Positions 23,013-34,234 are shown, counted from the stretch's first letter. The stretch is 64,000 nucleotides of DNA from Dama dama (GCF_033118175.1 NC_083701.1:71920001-71984000); one strand, 5' to 3'. Notes: generated by a model not told the origin, from the letters alone. Made by a program: numbers and translations.

Positions 23013-24907
23013 ATACCTAATTTATTTAAACACTTTAGTGCTTGTTGAAAAGCAAACAAAATCTTAAAATCTGCTTTCTAGCTGAGCTCACTTTGGAATA
23101 TTAAAAACACAGCTTGTTCGATAAAGACATGGTTCCTTCTTGCTCCCTTTTCTCATAGATTTTTCTTTTCTCTACTCTTAGGGCTCTGCATCAGACTTGT
23201 AAGGTTTCATAGCTACACGAAGGAGTTCTTGTTGCTTTCCCTTAAAGCCACAGTCTAGAGGAAGTCTTGGCTGAGGAAGGGGAATGATACTCCAGAGGAA
23301 AATTTGTCTGGCTGGGGAAAGGACATTCTTAGGTGTCAGTTAATATAATGTGGCTTCTATTCCTGAATCAGTTTCAGTCAGAAGTCCCTCGTGACATAAG
23401 GATTTTGAGTGGTGAGAATACCCCAGGAGTCAGGGAGGGTAGGTGTTCTCGGTAAAGTTTAGGAGGTGAATCTCTTCTTTAGGCTGGGAATGTGATGTTA
23501 GCATAATTGTAATATCTCGACGGTCTTCACTTCTTCTTCTTTGCAAGTTTGCTGTGCTTCAGTTCATCCATTCTTTAGGCCTCTGCTGGGCCAAAGGCAA
23601 GTGACAAATAGCAATCCATGTTCTAGGCAGTCCCTTCCTTCTGATCAGCACCTCAGATCTTCATTCTTGCCTCTCTGGCTTTCAAATTTGGCTTTTTCCA
23701 TAAGTCAATCTCGTCCCCATCAGATATACATATTTTCTGCCTACCCTGCTCCACCCCACACATTTTAAGTGACATTTTGAACTTTGACTCTTCTGTGTAT
23801 CATGGAGTTTTATCTGCTTTTACAGTTTGGTGTCCACCCTTGCCTCTGGTGTGAGGGTTTCCGGTTCCAGGGGTCCCTGGGTCACTCTGAACTTCTATCT
23901 GTCCCAGTCAGCTAATTTAAAGAGTTGTGTTGGTAGTAGGCTTTTTTGTTTTTTTAAGGAGATCAAATATAAATTTTCCCCAAAATCATAACAAGCAGAA
24001 TTTCAAATTAACTTTGATGAAAATACTCTTTTAAGTCCTAGATATTGGTCATAATAATTTTAACTGTATTGTGATTGGGAAATACATTGAAAGTTTATTT
24101 TTAAACATGTCCAACACAGCCCCAGCAGCAAAATTCTTTTCACCACCTTCTGCTTAGATCTCAGTTCCTTTTTTCCAGTTCCCACACTAGGCAATTCCTT
24201 CTGTGTATGTTATGATGAGCATACGTATTAGAGATTATTATCTTCTGAGTCCCACAGAAGGAATACTGGAGGCACTGGAAGCCATAGGGCTTAGCCAGGA
24301 GGTTCTGGAAATGATAGTTCTGCAGGTAAGAAGGAAAAGGTAAGAGGGGAAAAGAACACCTTTGGGAACTTATGCCTTTGATGAAGGTTTTAGCTTTTTT
24401 TGCCTCTAGCTGTCTACTTCATCTCTGAAACTTTTCTTACATTTTCTATTTATTCTTTCCTGATGCTTTCTGGGGGTACTCCTTAATCAATACAAATTCA
24501 CTAATCCATTCTTCTACCTGAATCATTACACTCCTCAACCAATCTGTTGAGTTTATTATACCCACAATTATATTTTGTGCATTGACTATCTCCAGTTGTA
24601 TTTGTGTTATATCTTTTTATGCCTGTACCAATATTAAAATTCTCATATATTTGATGATATTTAATGTACTTCTTCAAAATATTTTTCCTGCTAGTTCCAT
24701 TAATTCCGATTTTATGGAGTAGATGGTTTTGTTCATTGTCTTTCTTTTACACAGATTATGTTATAGGTGAGTGGAATCTCCAGAGATCATTAGCTAATGA
24801 AACCTCAGACTCAGTTTATGTCTCCCAATCTTTGGAACTGTGTGTGTGCACGCCATCTTGGTGCCTCTGTCCCCGCCCCGCATTCAGTTCTAATTTTGTT
24901 GGTCTGA
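23013..24907. other. Unannotated sequence
   Basis: About 1.9 kb, somewhat less AT-rich than average. I find no exon with a recognisable product. The frames at 23541-23768 and 24664-24954 are short and match nothing I know. Confidence 0.45.
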
Positions 24908-24952
24908 GTCTATGGCCATACCACCCTGAACGTGCCGGCTCTTGTCTAATTT
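24908..24952 (+). pseudogene. 5S rRNA 5' fragment (pseudogene)
   Basis: GTCTATGGCCATACCACCCT continuing GAACGTGCCGGCTCTTGTCTAAT matches the first ~45 nt of mammalian 5S rRNA (functional form GTCTACGGCCATACCACCCT GAACGCGCCCGATCTCGTCTGAT) with about six substitutions. The remaining ~75 nt, including the C box of the internal promoter, are absent. It is a truncated retro-derived copy. Flanking sequence gives no SINE tail that I can identify. Confidence 0.8.
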
Positions 24953-24954
24953 AG

Positions 24955-25761
24955 TTGGTCTGACATGAGGCCCAAGCTTCAGTTTCTTCAAAGCTGCCTT
25001 GGTGGAGTCAATGTGCAGCCACGTTTGAGAACCTCAGAGCCCGATCACTGTGAGAAGGAATGCCTGGGGGCAGACGGGCATCCCTGCTCTGCGGTGTGAG
25101 CCTTGCAGCGGGGAATGGCCAAGAGGCAGTTAGGGAGTGATCTGCCCTGAGCAATGTGAGGTGAAGGGAAAGCCAATATCCTCCAGCCCACACCACATCC
25201 ATAACCCAGGACTTGCCCCTTCACTGGACTGCACACCTAGATTTGCCCTGGGGATTTCCCACTTTTTCTCATCAATTATCCCTCTCCTTTGGGCGCCCTC
25301 TCCTGGACTGACAGTCAGACATAAGTGTGAATAAGGCTAACTTGTTAGCCTTTCCCTGTGAACAATGGCAGAGAATTCATGGGAACAACCAGTGCTACAC
25401 AAGGGCAGACTCTTATGTATCATGTGTTTCCCTGATGGCTGTCACTTCTTTATACCCCCTTGGTACCTTGTCATTTGTTATAATGATGATAATTTACATG
25501 ATTTAAAAAGCTGTAAAATTCTTAAAATGGCAAGATTACCTATGCTTTATAGTAGGAAATATATCTGTTGAATATTTCTACTTGAAATATTCCAATGTAA
25601 TTTCTTAAAATTTTGAACACATTATTTAAAAATTTGCTGCTGTAGTAAATGCTGATTTCTGAGTATATTTTAAACATATTGTGAAGAGTTTAGATAATCA
25701 TAATGAATATTATTGACTGCTCCACTATGCCTTTGCGTTTCTTGGAACTGTTTAACAATTG
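24955..25761. other. Unannotated sequence after the 5S fragment
   Basis: The first ~400 bp are GC-richer than their surroundings, and the remainder is AT-rich. No exon or repeat family is recognised. The frames here are short and overlap on both strands, as expected for chance frames in GC-richer DNA. Confidence 0.4.
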
Positions 25762-25772
25762 TATTCTTCATT

Positions 25773-26033
25773 CGTTTGTTTGGTCAGTTGCTCAGTTGTG
25801 TCTGACTCTTTGAGACCCCATGGACTGCAGCATGCCAGGCCTCCCTGTCCTTCACCATCTCCCAGACTTTAGTCAAACTCATGTCCATCGAGTTGGTGGT
25901 ACCATCCAACCATCTCATCCTCTGTTTCCCGCTTCTCCTGCCCTCAATCTTTCCCAGCATCAGGGTCTTTTCTAATAAGTTAGCTCATCTCATCAGGTGG
26001 CCAAAGTATTGGAGCTTCAGCTTCAGAATCAGT
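25773..26033 (-). mobile_element. BovB 3' segment of a 5'-inverted insertion
   Basis: The minus-strand BovB 3' terminus (plus-strand GGTCAGTTGCTCAGTTGTGTC to TTCAGCTTCAGAATCAGT). It is joined directly to an upstream BovB segment in the opposite orientation (26034-26589). An 11-bp repeat TATTCTTCATT flanks the composite at 25762-25772 and 26590-26600, so both parts entered in one event. Confidence 0.93.
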
Positions 26034-26589
26034 GGGAGTTTTTTCAAGAGAAAACAGTGGTCATAAGCAAACACCTTCTTCCAACAGCAAAAGAGATGAT
26101 TCTACACATGTACATCACCAGATGGTCATCATCAAAATCAGATTGATTATATTTTTTGCAGCCAAAGATGGAGAAGCTCTATACAGACAGCAAAAACAAA
26201 ACCTGTTGCTGACTGTAGCTCAGATCTTGATCTCCTTATTGCCAATATCAGACTGAAATTGAAGAATGTAGGGAAAACCTCTGGGCCATTCAGGTATGAC
26301 CTAAATCAAATCCCTGATGATTATACAGTGGAGGTAACAGATTCAAGGGATTAGATCTGATAGAGTGCCTAGAGAACTATGGACCGAGATTCATAACATT
26401 GTATAGGAAGCAGTGACCAAAACCATCCCAAGGAAAAAGAAATGCAAAAAGGCAAGATGGTTGACTAAGGAGGCCTTACAAATAGCTGAGAAAAGAAGAG
26501 AAGCAAAAGGCAAAAGAGAAAGGTAAAGGTATATCCAATTGAATTCAGAGTTCCAGAGACAGGAAGAAGAGATAAGAAAACCTTCTTAA
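26034..26589 (+). mobile_element. Inverted BovB 5' segment (endonuclease-RT linker)
   Basis: Plus-strand BovB from the region upstream of the RT domain: GTCATAAGCAAACACC, then ATCACCAGATGGTCA, TTTTTTGCAGCCAAAGATGG, and AATGCAAAAAGGCAAGATGG to GAAGAAGAGATAAGAAAACC. Orientation is opposite to the adjacent 3' segment, the layout produced by twin priming during target-primed reverse transcription. Frames are broken. Confidence 0.9.
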
Positions 26590-26600
26590 TATTCTTCATT

Positions 26601-26805
26601 AAAGTGAAGTTGCTCAGTCGTGTCCGACTCTTTGTGACCCCATGGACTGTAGCCCGCCAGGCTCCTCTGTCCATGGGATTTTCAAGGCAAAAATACTGGA
26701 GTGGGTTGCTATTTCCTTCTCCAGGGGATCTTCCTGACTCAAGGGTAGAACCTGGGTCTCCGGCACTGCAGGCAGACTCTACCATCTGAACCACCAGGGA
26801 AGTCC
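26601..26805 (-). repeat. Bov-tA SINE
   Basis: A complete minus-strand Bov-tA: AAAGTGAAGTTGCTCAGTCG (tail end) through the reversed tRNA-like head ending TCTGAACCACCAGGGAAGTCC. It begins immediately after the right target-site duplication of the inverted BovB. A short (TTA)n run follows at about 26814-26835. Confidence 0.95.
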
Positions 26806-26859
26806 AATAGTTGGCTATTATTATTATTATTAGTTAGTTATTAGTTGGTTTTTATTATT

Positions 26860-28868
26860 GTTCCTTATGGCCTTCAGAATAACTGCTTTCTCTGATTCTC
26901 TGTTTTATTCTGTAATCGTTTAAATAAAGGGATATTCATTATATTTAGAATCATATAAAAACTAATACACTCAGAGAGAGACAGTTTTATGAACAATATT
27001 CAATACAAAAATTTTTGAATTATTTTAATTCTGAGAAGCAATGCTTGACAAATTTGTTGTCTTGAACTTAAATCCAGATATTTACATTTGCTATATTTAA
27101 ATAACCACTAGATGAGAGACAATTATTCTAATTAAACAGTTGCAATTGTCTCCTGGTGTATTTCCCTTAAACAATAACAGACTTGAATTTCTCCCTCCAC
27201 TGGTTAGTTTATAGACTTTTTTTTTTTAAATCTAGGGCACATTACCAATTCCCATAACAGATACTATGATGGTTCCATGAAACATATCCATAAGCATCTA
27301 ATGTCTTTTAAAGTGAATGGGCTGGATAGTGCTTATTCAGTAGATTTTGTATAAAATTGTCTTTATACAAGATGATATGTCACTAAACTGAAATTTTCTT
27401 TTCAACCATCTTGAGCATTGATGTGAGATTACTAGACAATCAGTCTTAAAGGTGATCAGATTAGCTGTCTGCTCACAGTTTTGCCTATAACCCAGAGGCT
27501 ATAGGCAAAACTATATATACTCGATTAGTCTATTTCTTAGGGGTGTTTTAAAAGAGATATAAAGGTGCACATTACTGAACTGGAAATAACCAGGTTATTT
27601 GATGGATTCCACTTTCTAGATACAACTGGTTCATTAAAACATTTGGTGTACAATTTGACAAGTCAGCTGAATGTAAAATATTAAACTAAAATATAAAAAT
27701 TTTTCTTATAATCTCCAAATCAAAATTTAAATATCTTTATAATTACCTCTCATCTTTTTTTTTTTTAATCAAGTCACTGTTATACCGAAATAAAGCATGG
27801 TGACTTCACCTAGATACTTGATTAAAATAGGTCATCTCACCACTCTGAAATGATTTCTGTCATGCACAGCCTGCACAGGAAACTTATTCATGTTATAAAG
27901 TGTGACTTGTGCTATCAGACCTTCCAAAAGGATAATTCCAACAGAATATTTTCCCATGAGGAAAATAAAACATAGCATTAAATTTAAAATATATTCTCTT
28001 AGAAAATAGCCAGCTCTGATTAGTCAAAATCTTGGCAAAGCGGATGTCAGCACTATTTTAGCTGAAAATGAAAATAGATTGCTTTAGACACAGTGCTTAT
28101 CAAAGGTCATTTCAAATATAATCTGACTTTGAAATCCCTTACTTCATATGTTTCTGTAGAGGAAGTGAACTAGCAGAACAGAGGAGATTGGGAGTAGCAG
28201 TATAATGTAATCCATACCACAGGATCCTTACAATTCTTTTCATAGACAGTGGAGATACTATCACATGGACTTCAAACTATTAACTTATTTTCAAAGAAGT
28301 TTAAATGCTCAGGATAGGCCATCTTTTAAATAAGGTTTAACCTATATTATTTTATCAGATCATTAGTTCTTCTTTTATTTGATGTTTAACCTACTACAAA
28401 ATTAATTTTATGTGACTATATTGTCACTGTGGACATTTTTATACTTAGAAGTTGATCGAATTTTGTTTTTCCTGTGAGCTCTAGAATGTTTTATTAAAAC
28501 CTGAATGTAATCAACCTATTCTTGACCATAATTGACTGATTTTCTCCCATCTAAAAGAGGTCCCCATTAAATAAACGTGGTAAAAGATGCCATCTTCAGA
28601 GGACACTAAATGAATCAAAATTCTACATTTGCTTATCTGGTAAAAGAATGATTCTTTCCAGCTTTGTTGGATCTTTGCCCTTATTTTGGTGGAATCTATG
28701 GAGAACCTTTGCTCCATCTCATGAAGATGTGGTCCTCTCTATTCCTTTTGTAATCTGTCTAGGGTAATCTCATTATATCTCACCTATGCTTTCTTCCTCT
28801 GAGGCAGTCCCCGTATTAAAGCCTTTCTGTTTGCACTTACACAGGCTCTCCCTGGGAGAGACTAACTC
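26860..28868. other. Unannotated AT-rich sequence
   Basis: About 2 kb without recognisable genes or interspersed repeats, apart from the hairpin at 27477-27512. The minus-strand frame at 28511-28717 matches no family I know. Confidence 0.45.
27477..27512. other. Perfect 13-bp inverted repeat (hairpin)
   Basis: Arm AGTTTTGCCTATA (27477-27489), a 10-nt spacer (27490-27499), and the exact reverse complement TATAGGCAAAACT (27500-27512). No poly-T follows, and no mobile-element ends or gene borders are visible. Function unknown. Confidence 0.85.
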
Positions 28869-28870
28869 AC

Positions 28871-28976
28871 CTGTCAAAATCCCATAACTGGTGACTATGA
28901 GCCCCGCCAGAGACAGCATCCATACTACTGCCAAAGTCAGAAAGTCCGAAATTTTAGGAACTGCTAAGGTCATCAA
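28871..28976 (-). other. Candidate orphan first exon (hydrophobic ORF)
   Basis: On the minus strand an ATG at 28976 opens MMTLAVPKISDFLTLAVVWM and continues LSLAGLIVTSYGILT. About 20 of these residues form a strongly hydrophobic signal-anchor-like segment. The frame then meets an excellent splice donor, GACAG/GTGAGT, with the exon ending at 28871. If unspliced, the frame stops at 28773. TATAAAAG (29021-29014) and CCAAT (29029-29025) lie upstream at plausible promoter spacing. I do not recognise the product and see no partner exon. The coincidence of elements is suggestive only. Confidence 0.2.
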
Positions 28977-29029
28977 CTTCTACCATCCTTAGATTCTTAA
29001 TCATGGGGTATGGCTTTTATAGTTATTGG

Positions 29030-29544
29030 TTCTCTAGTGGAGTGGACCTTTGACAGTAAAACTGTGATGTGGGGATATAGATATACAAATATATTTCATC
29101 AGAAGAATTTCTATTCTAATATGTAGGTATTGAGAGCCAGACTTCTTAGGCATGATTGGCAAAAAAAAAGGACACCTCAGCACTGAGAGAAGAAAGATCA
29201 GGTAAAGCATATGGCAAAGAAAGAATAAAGATTTTGTGTTAAAGGCTGAGGGAAGAAAAGCAAAGTAAAATTAAATCAGTATAGGCCTTAAGCTTCACAT
29301 TTCAGTGGATTGGTGTGGAAGGGAAGGACCTAAGAGATGCTTCACTGGAGCTGAGGACATGTGTTTGGCCTGAGGTTTACTGATAGCCCTTGGAACAGAT
29401 ATCCCTGGGTATCAGGGAGACCTCTAAATAATATCTGCTGAGACTAGAAAGGATGATAATTGAGTAATAGCACAAGAGTTTTCAAAATCTTTATGACATG
29501 ATTTTGTTAATGTCTATGAAAGTTGTGAAATTAAAAGAGATGTT
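29030..29544. other. Unannotated sequence
   Basis: No recognisable feature. An A run lies at 29161-29169. Confidence 0.45.
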
Positions 29545-29770
29545 ATAACAGAGTAGTTAAGAGCCAAGACACTGGGCAGCACTGTTTTTGTTCAAATCTA
29601 GGTCTCTCTTTTACCAGGTCTGTGACTTTGGGCAGGTTATTTAGCTTCTTCTTTGTCCTGGTTTTCCTATGTTAGAGTGTGTAGCAAAGGGCTACGGTCA
29701 GGATCAGTTAAGTTAATGAATGTAAAGCATTAATACTTATAAGAGCACGTGGTACATTAAAAAAAAAAAA
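29545..29770 (+). repeat. MIR SINE, near full length
   Basis: All MIR landmarks appear in order: AGAGTAGTTAAGAGCC, GTTCAAATCTAGGTCTC, CCAGGTCTGTGACTTTGGGCAGG, TTTAGCTTCTTCTTTGTCC, AATGAATGTAAAGCATTAA and AAGAGCACGTGGTACATTAA, followed by an A run. Confidence 0.85.
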
Positions 29771-29774
29771 AAGA

Positions 29775-30394
29775 TGCTCAATACATGTTAGCTAAAACTG
29801 CCATTAGAGTAATTATGGTACTATATTGTTATAAAAATATAGTTATGAAAATATTATAATGTTATAAAGGAAAGGGGAATTTGACCTGTTTTTATCATCT
29901 AACCTTGAATTACTCATCCCCAAGTAGTTTTCAGAACCTTACTCTTAGATTTCGATAAGGAGTTTATTTTCAGGTCCATTTCAGGACACATTTAAGATAC
30001 TGTACTACAGTATATTTTTTATAAATTCACAACATAATCGCAATTTCTTATCTTTTGTTTCCCAATTTATAAAACTTTTGAAGTAGATAGGAAGAAAACT
30101 CTACAGATGAGAAAAGTAACTCTGGCTAGAAGCCTATATTTATGAACATGTGATTTGATAGAGAATAGAGCTGGCATCAGGCCAGAAAAACATTTATGAT
30201 TAGAGTGGTGATCATCTATTGCCTTGAGCATAGGAAAGATCATAAAATTAATTTTAAAGATTCGTTACTAGGATTTTTAACAAGGTAAGTAAAAAATAAA
30301 GTTTATTTTTACCTTTAATAATAATAAAATATGATAACTAATTTACTTTTGTAAAATAGTAAATTACACCTGTCTTTTGCTTGTGTACTTCCCT
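29775..30394. other. Unannotated AT-rich sequence
   Basis: No gene or repeat recognised. Confidence 0.45.
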
Positions 30395-31083
30395 TTTGAT
30401 TAATTGATCTGATTTCAGTATTGACCATCTGGTGATGTCCATGTGTATGTCCATGGTGATGTCCATGAGTCATCTCTTGTGTTGTTGGAAGACGGTGTTT
30501 GCTATGACTAGTGCATTATCTTGGCAAAACTCTTGGTAGCCCTTGAGATGCTTTATTCTGTACACCAAGGCCAAACTTGCCTGTTACTCCAGGTATCTCT
30601 TGACTTTCTACTTTTGCATTCTACTCTATGATGAAAAGGACATCTTTTTTTGGTGTTAGTTCTCGAAGGTCTTGTAGGTCTTCATAGACCTACAATTTCA
30701 GCTTCTTCAATATTAGTGGTTGGAACATAGACTTGGATTACGGTGATGTTGAATTGTTTGCCTTGGAAATGAACAGAGATCATTCTGTCGTTTTTGAGAT
30801 TGCACCCAAGTATTGCATTTTGGACTCTTTTGTTGACTATAAGGGCTACTTCATTTCTTCTAAGGGATTCTTGCCCACAGTGGTAGACATAATGGTCATC
30901 TGAATTAAATTCACCCATTCCCATCCATTTTAGTTCACTGGTCCCTAAAAAGTCTATGTTCACTCTTGCCATCTCCTGTTTGACCACATACAGTTTACCT
31001 TGATTCATGGACCTAACATTCCAAGTTCCTATGCAGTATTGTTCTTTATAGCATCAGGGTTTTCTTTCGCCACCAGCACATCA
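30395..31083 (-). mobile_element. Inverted BovB endonuclease segment
   Basis: Minus-strand BovB 5' region. The frame 31008 to 30682 reads MNQGKLYVVKQEMARVNIDF and includes SELKW, NSDDHYVYHCGQESLRRNEVALIV and FNITVIQVYVPTTN. This is the apurinic-type endonuclease domain, which nicks target DNA in active elements. Downstream the frame breaks. It is joined head to head at about 31083 to a plus-strand BovB 3' end. That layout matches a 5' inversion, but I did not find a clear target-site duplication. Confidence 0.9.
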
Positions 31084-31366
31084 TTCAGGAAATCAACCCT
31101 AAATATTCATTGGAAGGACTGATGCTGAAGCTGAAGCTCCAATACTTTGACCTCCTGATGTGAAGAGCTGACTCACTGGAAAAGACCCTGATGCTGGGGA
31201 GGTTGAGGGCAAGAGGAAAGGGTACAATAGAGAATGAGATGGTGGATAATATCACCAACTCAGTGGACCTGAGTTTGATCAAACTCGGGGAGATAGTGAA
31301 GGACAGGGAAGCCTGGCATACTGCAGTTCATGGGGTCACAGTTGGATATGACTTAGCGACTGAATA
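31084..31366 (+). mobile_element. BovB 3' segment of the second inverted insertion
   Basis: Plus-strand BovB 3' end, from CAGGAAATCAACCCTAAATA through GACTTAGCGACTGAATAACACC. Adjacent and opposite to the endonuclease segment at 30395-31083. Confidence 0.92.
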
Positions 31367-31369
31367 ACA

Positions 31370-32303
31370 CCAACTTAGTTAAGATTTGTCTCAAATGAAT
31401 GGCTTTAAGAGTAAATTTTAGCAACCTGAACTTTACAATATCTTCAATAGCAACTCAAGGACTCTTACCTAGAAAGCAGCTCATTATTCATCTCTTTTGA
31501 GCAGTTGCCCAAATGAAACAATGGTGTCATACATTTTATTAACATGCAGCACAAAAATCCCTGCTTACTAAACAGTTCTGAATCCAGGAAAGCCTTGGGC
31601 CTTCTTCCAACTATTAATGTAGAAAAAAAAAAAATTACCAAACTTACCTACATCAGCAGAAAGCAAATACCTAATGCAATTCCATAATAAATTTGAGTAT
31701 TTTTGCCCTAAATGCAGCTTTTTAAGCTTCTACTACCTCATTCTAACTCCCTCCAGATTCTACTGTTGATCATGATGACTAGAAATAAAATTAGGAAGAC
31801 AAATATGACAGGAATTAGATGCCTTTAGTCTCACGAAGGCCAGGCCTGCTGTCACTCATAATTACATATGGACCCTTGAATGTGGTGAAGTGAGAACCAG
31901 ATGTTCATCTTTACGTTGTACACCAACACTCTTTTGAATCTTCTCCTGTAGCTTTTCTCACTTGTGTGAAGCGGAAGTATCTCTGACTTCCAAAATCATG
32001 CCACAGAGAATGATTTTGATGGCATCTAATCAAAATCTAGACTTCAGCAGACATATATGACCTTGGGAATATATTTATCTTCCTATCCTGAAACTGGTTG
32101 ACAGCTATAGCTTTCATTTTGGGGCACCATTCTTTAAGCCTGAAAATTTGGGGTTGGGAGGAAGATGATAGCTTATTGAAAGGACTGAGAACTCACGTTC
32201 TGGAGAATGTAAGATCCAGTAAAGCATTCTTGCAAATATATTTACCTTTGGCTTACAAGATCATAAGGCATTTACTTTTAGATATGTTAAAGACATATAG
32301 GTG
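31370..32303. other. Unannotated sequence
   Basis: About 0.9 kb with no recognisable feature. The frame at 32098-32400 runs across the first tandem duplicate and is probably chance. Confidence 0.45.
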
Positions 32304-32549
32304 TACCATCATTGTCCAACCAAATGATTGTCTAGTCAACGTAAGGTCATTAGAAAAAAAAAGAAAAAAAGATACTTGGGTAATATATGGTACCAAATAA
32401 CATTCTTCCCTCTTTTTTTTTTTTCATACCATCATTATCCAACCAAATGATTGTCTAGTCAACCTAAGGTCATTAAAAAAAAAAAAAAAAAAGATACTTG
32501 GGTAATATATGTTACCAAATAACATTCTTCCGTCTTTTTTTTTTTTTCA
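32304..32549. repeat. 123-bp tandem duplication
   Basis: Two adjacent 123-bp copies, 32304-32426 and 32427-32549, each containing ATTGTCTAGTCAAC, an A-rich run, GATACTTGGGTAATATATG and a T-rich run before the junction. They differ at only a few positions plus homopolymer length. The facing A and T runs suggest slippage or unequal exchange at poly-A/poly-T. Confidence 0.93.
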
Positions 32550-32559
32550 CTGCTATAGG

Positions 32560-33350
32560 GATATAAGGATTAACTACTGTCTGTTGGCTAATGTAAGGAA
32601 GGCCAGAGATCAAGATTTTCTAGTCATAGCTTTTAAACTGTGACTGTCCAAACCTTTATTATTGTGGCTTGTTGGTTCTGATTAAATTGTTCTATATTTA
32701 CAATTTCAGAGTCCATTACTTTAGAATGGACTCAAGCCATGATTTTGAGAGTACATCCAGCACTTAGGCTGGGATTTCACCACACCTGAGTGGAAGTTAT
32801 GTGGGCAACTCAATAACAGTGCGTGTGTGTGGACCTGCGTCCTCGGCAGTTTAGGGGAGCTTGGTTTTGATTCTTCTCTTGGTGTTCAGTTCTGTCTGCT
32901 CAAGGGAAATATACTTAACTTTATTGTCAAGTATCATTTGGCTTAAAACATCTCCTCTTCCACTCCAGTCTTTGTCTGGAAGTGTCCAAAAATTATATTT
33001 TGATCAAGCAGGGTAAATGTCTAACCATTTGACAACTCACCTAGGAATCTTGCCTAGAATTTTCACTATAAAATGTAACACACATATTTTAGGAACAAAA
33101 GTAAAATAGACACAAAGTGGTAAGCAGAGTTTTTTCATGTTTAAATACTACTGACTACAACTGTGTGCTCTATGCCTATCATGATTAAGAGAGAAAAATG
33201 TACCTGTTTTATTATTTATTTCAAGATTTAACAGGAGTTGTTTCTAAGTTTTCTTTCTTATTTTATATCTACACCTAAAAAATATATTACCCTGTGGCTT
33301 AAGTAACTATTGTGTGTTTTCTAATATGTCATTTTTTCACCTTTACTTAT
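32560..33350. other. Unannotated sequence
   Basis: No gene or repeat recognised. Confidence 0.45.
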
Positions 33351-33354
33351 CTAT

Positions 33355-34040
33355 CAAAGGCATAAAATTATAACATTTTCAAATGTACAGTGTGATGATT
33401 TGGCATACATTGTGAAAAGTTTCCTACAATTGGAGTAGTTAGCACACCTATCACATCAGATATTTATCATTTTTATAAGAATACAAGCTCTACTCTCAGC
33501 AAATTTAAGTTATAGAATACAGTATTATCAATTATAGTCACAGTGTCATGCAGGAGAACAAAAGATCTTACTCATCTCATAACTGGAAACTTACACCCTT
33601 TCAGCAGCCTCTCCCAGTTTCTTCTGCTCCGTGTCCTTGGAAGCCAGCATTCTGTTTCCGTGAGTCTGAATTTCTGTTTTTGAGATTCTACATACAAGTG
33701 ATGCCATGTAATATTTGTTTTTCTCTGTCTAGCTTATTTCACTTAACATAATAGTCTTCAGGTACATTCAGATTCTAAATGGCAGGGACCCCTTCTTTTT
33801 AAAGCTGAATATTATGTTACTTTATGTATCATATTTTCTTTATTCTTTCAAATTCGTGGTAGTTAGATTGTTTCCACACCTTGACTATTGTGAATAATAC
33901 TGCAGTGAATATGAGGGTGCAGAGACCTTTTTGAGATTATGGTTTCATTTCCTTTACTTCTTTTCATTTTGGATCATATTTTGGTTCTATATTTAATTTC
34001 ATGAAAAGACTCCATAATGTTTTCCATAGTGGCTATATTA
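33355..34040 (-). mobile_element. Ancient L1 3' region
   Basis: Reverse complement of the L1 ORF2 end and 3' UTR: TGTACAGTGTGATGATTTGG, TTTCACTTAACATAATAG, TATTGTGAATAATACTGCAGTGAATATG, and CATAATGTTTTCCATAGTGGC. Strongly diverged. It ends abruptly at the mariner fragment. Confidence 0.85.
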
Positions 34041-34234
34041 TTGGGTTGACCAAAATATTCATTTGGTTTTTTCCCATGAGATGGCTCTAGTAGTGTTTAG
34101 TTTTCTTAAATTTCATTTTAAATAATTTTGTTACATTGTATTGTGACAGCTATCATATCAGCATACATTTTAAAAAGATTTATCAAAATATGTGCACTTT
34201 TTTTAGCCATGTTACTATTGAAGATGGAAAAAAA
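34041..34234 (+). mobile_element. Mariner-type DNA transposon 5' fragment
   Basis: Starts at a TTA with the inverted-repeat-like end TTGGGTTGACCAAAATATTC and continues GAGATGGCTCTAGTAG, TGTATTGTGACAGCTATCAT and TTGAAGATGGAAAAA. I recognise this as the 5' end and leader of the ruminant mariner with the TTGGGTTGGCCAAAAAGTTC terminus. The transposase-coding body and the right end are missing. Confidence 0.75.

Noticed and set aside
24664..24954. 96-codon plus-strand frame as a gene
   Set aside because: It overlaps the 5S rRNA fragment, and its composition and ends show no exon features.
26601..26805. tRNA-Glu gene from the tRNA-like sequence
   Set aside because: It is the head of a Bov-tA SINE (as at 19276, 36041, 39012 and others), lacks a complete cloverleaf and is joined to a BovB-like tail.
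31085..31282. 65-codon minus-strand frame as a gene
   Set aside because: Antisense translation of the BovB 3' end at 31084-31366.
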